From positions 1 through 64,000 of the forward strand of contig PLTT01000002.1 in NCBI GenBank assembly GCA_003164595.1: 64,000 nt of DNA. Direction: 5' to 3'. The stretch comes from Candidatus Saccharimonadota bacterium (GTDB lineage: Bacteria; Patescibacteriota; Saccharimonadia; Saccharimonadales; UBA4665). The translations under genes and the position numbers were made by a program. The number at the start of each line of letters is the position of its first letter. Position 1 is the stretch's first letter. A model generated the notes under the pieces. It made no database searches and was not told where the DNA came from. It saw only the letters and a program-made list of their open reading frames with translations. Of the stretch, positions 49,601 through 59,013 are shown piece after piece.

Positions 49601-50899
49601 TTATATTTCTGTTTTACCTGCCAAATATGGCCTGAGCGGTTCTGGAATAATTACATGTCCATCGTGTGTTTGATAGTTTTCCATTATTGCTGCAAGCAAT
49701 CTAGAAAATGCAAAGGCTGTAGCGTCATTAGTGTGAACGAACTCTATGGAGTCATCCTTCCGTCGCAGGCGTGTCTTAAGTGACCTTGCTTGGTAGTCGG
49801 TCATATAATCAGCCGTGTGTGTCTCCCGATACTTTCCCTGTCCAGGAAACCAAACTTCAATGTCTATACCACGAGCATTTGGCTTGCCGATATCTGCAGT
49901 ACATTTTTGTAAAAATTGATATGGTAAGCCGAGAGCCGCAACAAGATGCTCCTCGACGGCAATTAAAAGCTTGTGCTCATCAAGACCAGTCTCTGGAGTG
50001 CTAAAAACTTCCATTTCCAACTTATCAAACTGGTGCAGACGAATTGTCCCTTCGGTATCTTTACCGTATGTTCCCGCTTCTCGGCGAAAGGATGTCGCAT
50101 AACCAATGTATCTTATCGGCAGCTCAGATTCTGGGATGATCTCGTCCATATACATATTACACAGACTATGCTCAGCGCTAGCATTTAACCATAGTTCATC
50201 ATCGGCAAGTTTGTAAGTGGTTTCCTCGGCATTAAGACGTGTAGTTGCCTCATAAGCCTTGGTATTCACTAAAGCCGGTGGTAGAACGGGGATAAACGGT
50301 TTAGCCACTAAATCTAATTCGTTTTCTTGAATAAGTTTCTCAATAAAGCGCTCATCCGTAAGTTTTTCCATTGTCCACTGGATAATAGCAAACTGCAACT
50401 GCACTATGGCACCCTTCAGATACACGAATCGGCTACCCGCTACCTTGGCAGCTCTAGGCTTATCGATAAGATCGTCAGCTATCTCAAGTTCCCAATGGTT
50501 TTTGGGCACGAAATCATATTCTTTTGGCTCGCCTATCTGTTTAGTTACCTTATTCTCGGCTTCAGTAGACCCAATAGGCACATCGTCTAGGGGCATATTG
50601 GGAATAGACTTCAGTAGAGAAAAGTATTTATCATCCAGTGACTTGAGCTGGGTTTCAACAGCCACTAAATCCTGCTTGTATGTCTTGCCGAGCTGAATAT
50701 TTTCGAGGGATGGGCTCTGGCCTTTAGCGTCACTTGCTAGCTCATTGCGTTTTTGTCGCAGAGCTTCAACTTCTGTCTGCAGCTCCCGCCGAGATGTGTC
50801 GACATTTAAGAGTTCATCAACTTCGACATCGTAACCTTTTTGTTTAGATTTCTCAATTACAACTTTGGGATTATCACGGATAAACTGAATATCTAACAT
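49601..50899 (-). CDS. serS: Seryl-tRNA synthetase
   Basis: Class II enzyme of 432 residues. The N-terminal coiled coil (~1-105) binds the long arm of tRNA-Ser. Motif 2 is in SFRREAGTYGKDTEGTIRLHQF and motif 3 in HTNDATAFAFSRLLAAIMENYQ. Nearly normal length. It lies in a string of translation genes with hpf. Confidence 0.97.
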   Translation of the reverse strand: MLDIQFIRDNPKVVIEKSKQKGYDVEVDELLNVDTSRRELQTEVEALRQKRNELASDAKGQSPSLENIQLGKTYKQDLVAVETQLKSLDDKYFSLLKSIPNMPLDDVPIGSTEAENKVTKQIGEPKEYDFVPKNHWELEIADDLIDKPRAAKVAGSRFVYLKGAIVQLQFAIIQWTMEKLTDERFIEKLIQENELDLVAKPFIPVLPPALVNTKAYEATTRLNAEETTYKLADDELWLNASAEHSLCNMYMDEIIPESELPIRYIGYATSFRREAGTYGKDTEGTIRLHQFDKLEMEVFSTPETGLDEHKLLIAVEEHLVAALGLPYQFLQKCTADIGKPNARGIDIEVWFPGQGKYRETHTADYMTDYQARSLKTRLRRKDDSIEFVHTNDATAFAFSRLLAAIMENYQTHDGHVIIPEPLRPYLAGKTEI

Positions 50900-50906
50900 A
50901 ATCCTA

Positions 50907-51710
50907 TTATACCGTAGCCTTGCCAGCTTTTATTGACCTTGGTTTCAAAGCAGCTAGCGTAAGTTCAGTCCTCTTCTTGGCATAAATACAAAATTCACAA
51001 TCACCTCCCATAGCAGCCATCCCGACAGCTGGCATAGTTTCACTATCCATGACAGCTTTCATTTTCTCAAGAGTCGGCTCAATCCAACTATCATCACCGA
51101 TGTAAGGAATGAGTTTCGTCGTAAACTCCAATTTATCATGAAATCCGTCGACATCTAGCCGGGCGTTGGTATATACAAAATACCCTGTGTCGCTAACAAC
51201 AAAACCATTTTGCCTAAGCAGCCACTGATAAACCTCTAGTTGTCGTTTGTAGCTGATTTGCCAATCACTGTTGATGTCGACTTCCTTATTCTTAGACGTA
51301 GCTTTATAGTCAACAACTATCAACTCACCCTCCTCACCTTCCCAAACATCATCTACGGCTCCAAATATCTCGAGATTTGTCGCTTCATGAAGCGCCCTAA
51401 CGCCGGTAAAGTTGTAGCGCCATTTATCCAAGTCAGCGTGCTGATATGGTACTGCTTTAACTTTGTTAGCCAACATTATCGGGTGTGGAGTTCCTGCCTC
51501 ACGATGCCTGTCAAATTCTTTTTTGAATAATTCATCAATCGTCTTATTGATATTAAAAGGCGGGCCAGAAGGCCGTGTAATTTTTAGCCGAGCATCGAGC
51601 CAGAAGCATCTTTGGCACTGCATGAACAATTCAATTTTTGATCTTGAAAGGCTATAAGGCGACTCCTGGCTAGGACTATAGGGCTTTGAACGCTGTCTGT
51701 AATTTGCCAT
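50907..51710 (-). CDS. PD-(D/E)XK nuclease, Cas4/RecB-like with Fe-S cysteines
   Basis: 267 residues. The core nuclease pattern is present: VVDYKATSKNKEV (~131-143) with D and xxK. CQRC near residue 32 and CEFC near 236 are two cysteine pairs that fit a Fe-S cluster seen in Cas4/AddB-type nucleases. QISYKRQLEVYQWLLRQNG is the QxxxY motif. No Cas genes or CRISPR array are near, so it is a solo DNA-repair nuclease rather than an adaptation protein. It lies seven bases from serS. Confidence 0.85.
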   Translation of the reverse strand: MANYRQRSKPYSPSQESPYSLSRSKIELFMQCQRCFWLDARLKITRPSGPPFNINKTIDELFKKEFDRHREAGTPHPIMLANKVKAVPYQHADLDKWRYNFTGVRALHEATNLEIFGAVDDVWEGEEGELIVVDYKATSKNKEVDINSDWQISYKRQLEVYQWLLRQNGFVVSDTGYFVYTNARLDVDGFHDKLEFTTKLIPYIGDDSWIEPTLEKMKAVMDSETMPAVGMAAMGGDCEFCIYAKKRTELTLAALKPRSIKAGKATV

Positions 51711-51711
51711 G

Positions 51712-52347
51712 TCAGCGTATTATACTAGAATCATTTAAGATAGTCATAATGTCAGCCGGCTTTTCAGCTAAAGCCGTGGGGCGGTCAACAGCCAGTACTT
51801 CCCTGTCAGTAAAACCCCAAGTAACGGCTATGCTCCTTAAATCAGTGGCGGTTGCGGCGACAATATCTCTTGTCTCGTCACCGACATACCAGGTCTCCCT
51901 TGGAACGAGGCTGTTTTTCTTTATAACCTTACGCAAAGATTTGTCTTTGCCGAATAGGCTGACGTTACCTTCTATGTCTACAAACAATTCCCCGAGTCTG
52001 TGTTTCTTTAAGAATTTATTAACATTGTGGGGACTGTTGGAACTAACTATAAACAAGTTATGCCCCTCTGCATGGAGCTCTTGAATGGTTTTTGGCATCC
52101 CATCGAATATTTTTATTTCATTCATTCTGCTTCGCATCATAAAGCGTCCACGCAACAGTAGTAACGGCAGTTGCCATGTACGAACATTCAAGCTCTTAAT
52201 TATTTGCCCTGTCGGCTGTTTTCGGAGTTCACGGATTTTTGACTCATTAATTCCATCGTTACCATGGGTCAATTTCTTAATAATAGAAATAATTACCTCG
52301 AAACTATCCGCAATCGTGCCGTCAAAATCGAATATTATATTTGCCAT
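51712..52347 (-). CDS. HAD-family phosphatase
   Basis: 211 residues. Motif I IIFDFDGTIADS (~4-15) with nucleophile Asp8, motif II LFIVSSNSP, motif III Lys and motif IV WYVGDETRDIVAA (~165-177) are all seen. The cap is helical, phosphoglycolate-phosphatase/Gph-like. Substrate not known. It ends one base after the nuclease gene start, so the genes overlap closely. Confidence 0.9.
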   Translation of the reverse strand: MANIIFDFDGTIADSFEVIISIIKKLTHGNDGINESKIRELRKQPTGQIIKSLNVRTWQLPLLLLRGRFMMRSRMNEIKIFDGMPKTIQELHAEGHNLFIVSSNSPHNVNKFLKKHRLGELFVDIEGNVSLFGKDKSLRKVIKKNSLVPRETWYVGDETRDIVAATATDLRSIAVTWGFTDREVLAVDRPTALAEKPADIMTILNDSSIIR

Positions 52348-52456
52348 AACTCACCTTAACTTTCTACGATCTTACTCCCCCTAGTCTAGCATAAGCCAAA
52401 ACAGATATTGCCTATCATTATGTGGTAATTGATACAATGCCCAAACCAAAAGATGT

Positions 52457-53965
52457 CTAAAATTTTATGTCTGGGTAAATTGACTTCGTAGTCTCATCTA
52501 CTTCGTTTCGAAGCTGCGGGAAAGGTACACCTTCCCTAGCGCTAACGCCTTCAAAGACCCAAAAGACGCGCTCACTATAACCCCAGCCACACGCCGGAGG
52601 CATGCCATACTCTAGCATTTCGATAAAATCAATATCCAGCATCATTGCCTCTTCGTCTCCGCTCTGACGAAGTTGCTGTTGTTCGACGAATCGGCCAAGT
52701 TGATCAACCGGATCATTAAGTTCGCTAAAGCCGTTACCAAGCTCACTGCCGGCAATTATTGGTTGAAAACGCTGGGTCGAATTTGGATTATCAGCATTTG
52801 CTTTTGATAGTGGGCTAATAAATTTTGGTGTATTTATAAGCCAAACTGGACCAACAACATCTTTGCGGATGTTTTTCCAAAGCTTATCAATCCCACGAGC
52901 CTTGTTGTCGGTCTGCTCGACCTCTATCTTATTTTCAGATAAAGCTTGTTTGACCTGATCTAAGCTACAGTCGTATACATTAATATTATATCTCTTGGTA
53001 ATTACCTCGGCATAATCCCACTGATCCCATTCTTTCTCTAAATCAACATCGAACTCGCCAAGTTTAAATTGCAATGTTCCAAAAGTTTCTTTTAGAACAT
53101 GTCGATACATCTCGGTCATGAACTTCATACCATCCTGCCAGTCAGCATAGGCCCAATACCATTCCATAGCCACGTGTTCAGGCAAATGTTCATCAGAAAA
53201 ATTTTCGTTACGGAAACGTGGACCAATATCAAATACTTTCTCGTAACCACCACCTAGCAACCTCTTAAGTGGGAGCTCATGACTAATGCGTAGGAAAAAA
53301 TCTTGATTAAGAGCATCCATGTGCGTGATGAACGGGGTGGCATCGGCGCCACCAGTCGTGTGCTCTAGTACGGGAGTATTGATCTCTATAAATCCATGCG
53401 TATTAAGAAAATCCCGGGTACTCTGCCAAAACTTACTTCGTCTCACGAACCGGTCATAGACATCCCTGTTAACATTTAGGTCTATATAGCGTCGTCGGAA
53501 TCTTTCCTCTTTATTAGTGAATCCGTCCTGTTTGGTTGGTAGTGGTCTTAGGCTTTTGGTTAGTAGTCGGAGTTTTTCGACATCCACAGAAATCTCACCA
53601 GTTTTAGTTTTAATTACCTGACCGGAAGCTTCGATAAAATCGCCAGCATCCAAAAGTGGTAGTTGAGTAAACCCGAGCTGGCTATCGCTGGCAAGCATCT
53701 CCTGGACCTTATCGGCACTCAAGAATAGCTGTAATTGGCTGGATGCGTCCTTAATCACGACGAAAGCGATACTGCCAAATTTACGGATGTTAACTATCCG
53801 CCCAGCAACCGAAACGGGCTTATTGTTTAACTCTTCGAAATTATTAACTATATCACCTAGGGCATTCCTCCGGTTTACGTGGGCTGGATACGGATTTATA
53901 CCAAGCTTCTTGAGCTCGTCTAATTTGCGTAGCCTTTCATCACGTAATTCTTTTAACGTTGCCAT
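52457..53965 (-). CDS. lysS: Lysyl-tRNA synthetase (class II)
   Basis: 502 residues. The N-terminal OB fold (VSVAGRIVNIRKFGSIAFVVIKD) is followed by the catalytic domain with motif 1 (FLNTHGFIEINTPVLEHTTGGADATPF), motif 2 (FDIGPRFRNENFSDEHLPEH) and GWGYSERVFWVFEG near the end (motif 3 region). Normal length. It is 36 bases from greA. Confidence 0.97.
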   Translation of the reverse strand: MATLKELRDERLRKLDELKKLGINPYPAHVNRRNALGDIVNNFEELNNKPVSVAGRIVNIRKFGSIAFVVIKDASSQLQLFLSADKVQEMLASDSQLGFTQLPLLDAGDFIEASGQVIKTKTGEISVDVEKLRLLTKSLRPLPTKQDGFTNKEERFRRRYIDLNVNRDVYDRFVRRSKFWQSTRDFLNTHGFIEINTPVLEHTTGGADATPFITHMDALNQDFFLRISHELPLKRLLGGGYEKVFDIGPRFRNENFSDEHLPEHVAMEWYWAYADWQDGMKFMTEMYRHVLKETFGTLQFKLGEFDVDLEKEWDQWDYAEVITKRYNINVYDCSLDQVKQALSENKIEVEQTDNKARGIDKLWKNIRKDVVGPVWLINTPKFISPLSKANADNPNSTQRFQPIIAGSELGNGFSELNDPVDQLGRFVEQQQLRQSGDEEAMMLDIDFIEMLEYGMPPACGWGYSERVFWVFEGVSAREGVPFPQLRNEVDETTKSIYPDIKF

Positions 53966-54001
53966 CTAACTCATTATTGTAGCGGACTTGGCCGACTGTC
54001 G

Positions 54002-54463
54002 CTAGGATATTTCAGTAATCGTATAGCTTGAAGTTTCAGCTGGAGTCTTAATTTCAACTTTTTCACCAACCTTTTTGCCTACAAGAGCCAGACCAATTGG
54101 CGATTCATCAGATATCTTGCCATTTAGGGGATCGGCTTCAACCGTCCCAACAACCTGAAATTGCTTAGTTTTAGAGCCTATTCCCTTTAACTTAACATTT
54201 GAACCTAGCTGAACTACTCCCGGGTTGCGCGGAGTTTTGATAACTTCCACGTTGCGTAAAATATGCTCAATTTCGGTAATTCGATTTTCATTTTTTTCCT
54301 GTTCCTGACGAGCCGAACTATATTCAGCATTTTCAGATAGATCGCCGAACTCACGGGCGGTCTTTATACGCCCAGTAATAGCGGCTCTCTGAGATATTAA
54401 CTCAGTAACTTCTTGCTCTAGCTCATCAATGCCGGATTGTGTCAGTCTAAATAGCTTATTCAT
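54002..54463 (-). CDS. greA: Transcription elongation factor GreA
   Basis: 153 residues. The N-terminal coiled coil carries the DLSENAEYSSARQEQ tip with the acidic residues (D, E) that stimulate RNA-polymerase transcript cleavage. The C-terminal FKBP-like domain has SPIGLALVGKKVGEKVEIKTP. It rescues backtracked RNA polymerase. Confidence 0.96.
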   Translation of the reverse strand: MNKLFRLTQSGIDELEQEVTELISQRAAITGRIKTAREFGDLSENAEYSSARQEQEKNENRITEIEHILRNVEVIKTPRNPGVVQLGSNVKLKGIGSKTKQFQVVGTVEADPLNGKISDESPIGLALVGKKVGEKVEIKTPAETSSYTITEIS

Positions 54464-54532
54464 AGTTTACTTTGTTCCTTTCCTATCTGGGGCACACCAT
54501 TCTCACGTCAATGTTCGGTTATTATAGCAAGT

Positions 54533-55789
54533 TTATTCTGTGGCGACTAGATCTTTTAGTATATCGTCAAGTGACTGCATTTTTACATCTGTGGCTGTGC
54601 GTTTTTTAACTTCGTATTTACCAGCTTCTACGGTTTTATCACTAACAACAATTCTTAGCGGTATCCCCATTAGATCAGCATCAGCGAATTTCTCACCTGG
54701 CCTCACATCTCTATCGTCGTAAAGCGTCTCAATCCCTTGCTCAACTAACTTGGCATATAATTCATCGGCGGCAACAATAGTAGCCCTTGACTCGCCAAGT
54801 CTGTCGATTATTACTTGTGCCGGGGCGATCGACTGGGGCCAAACAAGTCCCCGTTCATCTGCAAATAGTTCAACAACGACACCCATTAACCGAGTCACCC
54901 CAATGCCGTATGAGCTTAGAAAAAGTGGTTTCTCGCTGCCGTCCTCATCCGTAAAATATACGCCAAGCTGCTCAGCTTTAGCGCTACCAAAATTGAAAAT
55001 GTTACCAACTTCTGCGGCTTTTACTTCCTTTAGTCTATCTCTTTGTAGACCTAGTTGCTTAAGAACATCGTCATTTAATACTTCCTGGTTAACGGCAATC
55101 CGTTTATCCTCGTCTATGTATATGGTATCCTCACCGGCTTCCGTAACTGTCTGAAATTCATGGCTAAACTGCGTAAAAGCACCACCTGACGCAAAAGTCA
55201 GGTAGGTTGAATCGCCTATCCCGACTCTTCTGAAAACCTTGAGATAGGCCTCGGTTACGCCGTCGTAGAAATCCTGCAGCTCCTCAGCATTCCTGGAATA
55301 CGCATAAAGATCTTTCATAACAAACTCGCGGCCACGCATGATTCCACTTTTTGCCCTGACTTCATTTCGAAGTTTGGTCTGGAACTGATAGACACTAGTA
55401 GGTAGGTCTCGGTAACTACTTATATAGTTACTCATCATATTGGTAATCGGTTCCTCATGGCTCCACCCGAAACCAACGGCTGTCCCATTCTTCAGTTCAC
55501 TCTTAAACCACACGTCTACCGCAGCATCATCCCAGCGGCCAGTTTTCTCCCAGAGTTCCTTGCGCTGCAGACTTGTCATTATTATTTCCTGTGAGCCCAG
55601 TGCATTCATCTCCTCACGGATAATCCGCTTGATATTCTCAACAACTCTTAACCCCAGGGGTAAGTAGGCGTAGACCCCGGCCATCTCTTTGTGAACAAAA
55701 CCAGCTTGAATTAACAGTTTGGCATTTTTTGATGTTTCATCTGCCGGAACAGTCTTGGTAGTCTTGGTGAATAGTTCTGATAATCTCAC
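54533..55789 (-). CDS. proS: Prolyl-tRNA synthetase, without editing insertion
   Basis: 418 residues. Class II core with VFRRVGIGDSTYLTFASGGAFTQFSHEF, SYGIGVTRLMGV (motif 3) and a C-terminal anticodon domain. The ~180-residue cis-editing insertion between motifs 2 and 3 that most bacterial ProRS have is replaced by a short segment, as in reduced or alphaproteobacterial forms. Mis-made Ala-tRNA-Pro would need a free-standing editor (YbaK/ProXp). None is visible here. Confidence 0.95.
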   Translation of the reverse strand: MRLSELFTKTTKTVPADETSKNAKLLIQAGFVHKEMAGVYAYLPLGLRVVENIKRIIREEMNALGSQEIIMTSLQRKELWEKTGRWDDAAVDVWFKSELKNGTAVGFGWSHEEPITNMMSNYISSYRDLPTSVYQFQTKLRNEVRAKSGIMRGREFVMKDLYAYSRNAEELQDFYDGVTEAYLKVFRRVGIGDSTYLTFASGGAFTQFSHEFQTVTEAGEDTIYIDEDKRIAVNQEVLNDDVLKQLGLQRDRLKEVKAAEVGNIFNFGSAKAEQLGVYFTDEDGSEKPLFLSSYGIGVTRLMGVVVELFADERGLVWPQSIAPAQVIIDRLGESRATIVAADELYAKLVEQGIETLYDDRDVRPGEKFADADLMGIPLRIVVSDKTVEAGKYEVKKRTATDVKMQSLDDILKDLVATE

Positions 55790-55845
55790 TGTATTATGAT
55801 TTCCCTATTATTTTATGAATGAATAACTTCAACTGCTATTGTACT

Positions 55846-56652
55846 CTATCGCGCGTGGAGCAAGTAGAGGGTAGCAAAAGCAATAAAGTTCTTTAGGGCA
55901 TGGAGACCCATGCCGGCATAAAGCCTGCCGGTTGTTTGGCGCAACCAACAAAGCACCATTGAAAGTATGAAGGTATCGATTCCGGCAATCCAGAGCAACC
56001 CACCACCGCTACTCTCTAGTAAATGCGGCACAGCAAAAAGAAGACTCGTAAATAGCGCAGCCCAAATAACTGGTAACTTCTTTTTAAGACCACTGAACAG
56101 AAAACCTCTAAACATAATTTCCTCGGCTATTGGAGGCAATACAACAAGACTTATAAAGACTATAAATAATTGCCAATCGTTGTAGGTCCCAGTAAAACCA
56201 ATCGACTGAGTTTGATTAAGATTTACGCCGAGTAACGAACCGGCAATCAAAGCTGCCACGATATATGTCGGATAGTAGACCAACAAACCAGTTAGCGCAT
56301 GAGGGATGTCTGATATTTTGGGCCGTTTTAAGCCAATTGACAATAATTTACCCTTACGCCAATAGATAAAGCCAAAAATTAAGGTGACTGTTAGGACTTC
56401 TGCAAGTAATACATAGAAAAATTGTGCATAGGCTGAATTCTGCAGCCAACTGTTGGCGATTTTAGATGACCATCCCTGAAGATGAGGGTAGATAAGCATT
56501 ATTTCCTCAGCTACTATTTGGGCAATTAAAAATACTACGACTACCACAGCAACGGCCGACCATGGGCCCCAGGTCACGTCACTAGCGGATTGTTTTTTAT
56601 CGGTATTTTCACTTTTCTTTCGAAAAGATAATATTTTAGATACGTCTGACAT
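55846..56652 (-). CDS. CPBP intramembrane glutamic protease
   Basis: 268 residues from ATG 56652, about seven membrane helices. The CPBP motifs EEIMFRGFLF (E-E-x3-R) and PHLLES are present, followed by GIDTFILSMVLCW. Type II CAAX-prenyl/Abi proteases cleave within or near membranes and may aid bacteriocin or cell-wall protein maturation. Substrate unknown. It overlaps the end of rseP by about 17 bases; the TTG six bases earlier is a weaker start. Confidence 0.88.
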   Translation of the reverse strand: MSDVSKILSFRKKSENTDKKQSASDVTWGPWSAVAVVVVVFLIAQIVAEEIMLIYPHLQGWSSKIANSWLQNSAYAQFFYVLLAEVLTVTLIFGFIYWRKGKLLSIGLKRPKISDIPHALTGLLVYYPTYIVAALIAGSLLGVNLNQTQSIGFTGTYNDWQLFIVFISLVVLPPIAEEIMFRGFLFSGLKKKLPVIWAALFTSLLFAVPHLLESSGGGLLWIAGIDTFILSMVLCWLRQTTGRLYAGMGLHALKNFIAFATLYLLHAR

Positions 56653-57760
56653 CAACAATGGTAATTAAAATAATAAGTGCAATCAGTACGGCAAAACCGG
56701 TTCCATATATAATATTCTCGGCTTTCTCACTAATTTGCTTATTGAAAGCACGAGAGATTAATGTGACAAACAATTTACCACCATCAAGTGCCGGTATTGG
56801 CAGTACGTTCATTATAGCCAGGCTTAATGATATAACGGCTATGATCATCAGGATAAACTGGTAGCCAAGTAGTGTGCCACTTTTAAGTATTTCAAATATG
56901 CCTACAGGTCCCGTGACTTGCGAGGCTGCCTTGGATCCTTGCCCAGTAAATAGACTAGCTAGCGCAGTACCAAGACCATGAAAAGTTAGAGCAGTAAATT
57001 GTACCATAAGCCCAAGTGCAACAATAGGCGCAGACCAAGTAAAGCGTTGCAGAGTGTATTGTGAAGGACTTATCCCCAGGTAGCCCTTAGGGTTTGAGGT
57101 CTTATCGCTAGCGTTAACTACAGCACTGGAGCGCAGCACAACGCTACCAGTATGTAACTGCTTATTATGCATAAATCTCAATGTTATACGTTGTCCGGCA
57201 AGCGACTTTGTAATGTCAGGTAGGGCTGTCGCAGAGGCTATATTGGTTGTTTTACCACTACTGGACGTGATTGAGATCAAATCATCTCCCTGCCGCAGCC
57301 CAATTGAAGAAGCCGGGGAGTTACTCTCAACCACTCCCACTAAAGTCTCGTTCTCTATAGTATGAGCGTCACTTTTGATAGCGTACTGATTATTAACCAG
57401 CTGGGGTAAACCTACCCAGGCCAATATTGTCAGCAAGACAAAGGCAGTCAACAAATTCATACTGACTCCGGCAAGCATAACTTTTACCTTAGTTTTAAGA
57501 GTTGCCGCCCCAAATGAGCCAGGTCTTTTATCGGCATCGTGCTCCCCTTTTAATCTAACAAAACCACCGAGTGGTAATAGATTGATACTAAAAATCCAGC
57601 CATTTTTTGTCTTTCGACTCCATAATCTTGGAGGGAAAAATATACCGAATTCTTCAATTCCAACACCATTCCGCCTAGCCACAATAAAATGTCCAAATTC
57701 GTGGACTACGACCAGCATAACAAAGAGAAACAGACCAAGTATCAATAAACCTAGCGACAT
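56636..57760 (-). CDS. rseP: Site-2 zinc metalloprotease RseP-like (M50)
   Basis: 374 residues. The first membrane helix contains HEFGH (20-24). A PDZ domain (~135-215) lies in the middle. NVLPIPALDGGKLF is the third zinc-ligand motif near the end. It cleaves membrane proteins in regulated intramembrane proteolysis. Anti-sigma targets are not visible here. Two membrane proteases in a row may share a role in stress or signal-peptide turnover. Confidence 0.95.
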   Translation of the reverse strand: MSLGLLILGLFLFVMLVVVHEFGHFIVARRNGVGIEEFGIFFPPRLWSRKTKNGWIFSINLLPLGGFVRLKGEHDADKRPGSFGAATLKTKVKVMLAGVSMNLLTAFVLLTILAWVGLPQLVNNQYAIKSDAHTIENETLVGVVESNSPASSIGLRQGDDLISITSSSGKTTNIASATALPDITKSLAGQRITLRFMHNKQLHTGSVVLRSSAVVNASDKTSNPKGYLGISPSQYTLQRFTWSAPIVALGLMVQFTALTFHGLGTALASLFTGQGSKAASQVTGPVGIFEILKSGTLLGYQFILMIIAVISLSLAIMNVLPIPALDGGKLFVTLISRAFNKQISEKAENIIYGTGFAVLIALIILITIVDVRRI

Positions 57761-57839
57761 TATCTAATACACCCTCTCTCTAGCACTCATATTAATATCT
57801 ATTGTAACAATTTTAATGAATAACCGCTTAAGATTTAAC

Positions 57840-58403
57840 TTAAATAGTCAGGATTTCTTGTTCCTTGGCTTTGGATAGCTTATCTACTTCCATTTTCATT
57901 TGCGACATGATCTCATCGATTTGTCGGCCAGCCCTCTGTTCGTCATCAGCACCAATTTCCTTATCTTTTTTGGATTGTTCAAGTTGACGAAATGCCTCAT
58001 GACGAACTTGTCTCATAGCAATCATGCAGTTTTCGACTTTATCTCCAAGCTGTTTGGCGATTTCTCGACGACGCTCTTCAGTTAATGGTGGGATTGGTAG
58101 ACGAACTACGCGGCCATCATCCATCGGATTCAATCCCAGAGACTGGTTGTCCCTTATAGCTGTACTAATAGCCTGTAAATTGCTTGGGTCGAACGGCGTA
58201 ACTTGAAGCAGTTGTGGCTCCGGTACTGAAATGGTTGCCGCCTGATTTAGCGGCATTTGTTGACCATAGGCCTCGATAGTAATGCCATCCAGCATTGCCG
58301 TATTTGCTCGGCCGGTGCGAATCTTTTTTAGTTCATCACTAAAGTGATTCAAAGAGCCTTTTAACTTAGTTTTGGTTTCTTCTACTAGGTTACGTGTATC
58401 CAT
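57840..58403 (-). CDS. frr: Ribosome recycling factor
   Basis: 187 residues starting at ATG 58403 (MDTRNLVEETK). LKKIRTGRANTAMLDGITIEAYG and PPLTEERRREIAKQLGDKVE are RRF signatures. With EF-G it splits the post-termination ribosome. The longer frame to 58433 overlaps the tsf stop and adds an atypical tail. Confidence 0.96.
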   Translation of the reverse strand: MDTRNLVEETKTKLKGSLNHFSDELKKIRTGRANTAMLDGITIEAYGQQMPLNQAATISVPEPQLLQVTPFDPSNLQAISTAIRDNQSLGLNPMDDGRVVRLPIPPLTEERRREIAKQLGDKVENCMIAMRQVRHEAFRQLEQSKKDKEIGADDEQRAGRQIDEIMSQMKMEVDKLSKAKEQEILTI

Positions 58404-58416
58404 GTATATAAGTGTA

Positions 58417-59013
58417 CTACTGAACTTCGCCAAGAGCCATACGGTTAAAGCGGCGTACTACGATGTTCTCCCCTAGCCTGGCATTATGTTCCTTAACATA
58501 ATCACCCACAGTCTGATCAGGATTCTTGATGAATGATTGGTCTAGTAAGCATTTTTCGCTAAAGTATTTCTTGATTTGTCCGTCAACTATTTTTTCAACC
58601 ATAGCTTCTGGTTTGCCTTCAGCGACGGTCTTCTCTTTGAATTCAGCCCGAACCTGTTTTAAAACATCCTCGGGGACATCTTCAAAGCTTACGAATTCTG
58701 GGTTACTAGCTGCGATATGCATTGTTATGTCTTTGACTAGACTAGTAAATATTTCATTACGAGCTACAAATTCAGTCTCACAATTAACTTCTACTAATAC
58801 ACCAATACGCCCGTCGTGATTATATGTGCCGATTATGCCAGCCCTAGCTTCACGCTCGCCACGCTTTTCCGCCTTGGTTAGGCCTTTTTTACGCATCTCG
58901 CTAAGTGCTGAATCAAAATCGCCACCACTTGCCTCAAGTGCCTTCTTGGCATCGGTCATACCAACACCAGTAAGTTCCCTGAGTCGCTTGATTTCTTCAA
59001 TTGTTACTGCCAT
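58417..59013 (-). CDS. tsf: Elongation factor Ts, short form
   Basis: 198 residues with the TDCTK-like TGVGMTDAKKALEASGGDFDSAL start (UBA domain), TETEFVARNE core contact and a single small dimerisation domain. It exchanges GDP for GTP on EF-Tu. Its length is well below the ~290 of E. coli, as usual in CPR and some other phyla. The start overlaps the rpsB stop as TAATG. Confidence 0.96.
   Translation of the reverse strand: MAVTIEEIKRLRELTGVGMTDAKKALEASGGDFDSALSEMRKKGLTKAEKRGEREARAGIIGTYNHDGRIGVLVEVNCETEFVARNEIFTSLVKDITMHIAASNPEFVSFEDVPEDVLKQVRAEFKEKTVAEGKPEAMVEKIVDGQIKKYFSEKCLLDQSFIKNPDQTVGDYVKEHNARLGENIVVRRFNRMALGEVQ

Noticed and set aside
50907-51710. Cas4 as evidence of a CRISPR system
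   Set aside because: The nuclease has Cas4-like cysteines, but no cas1, cas2 or array is near. A solo repair nuclease is more likely.
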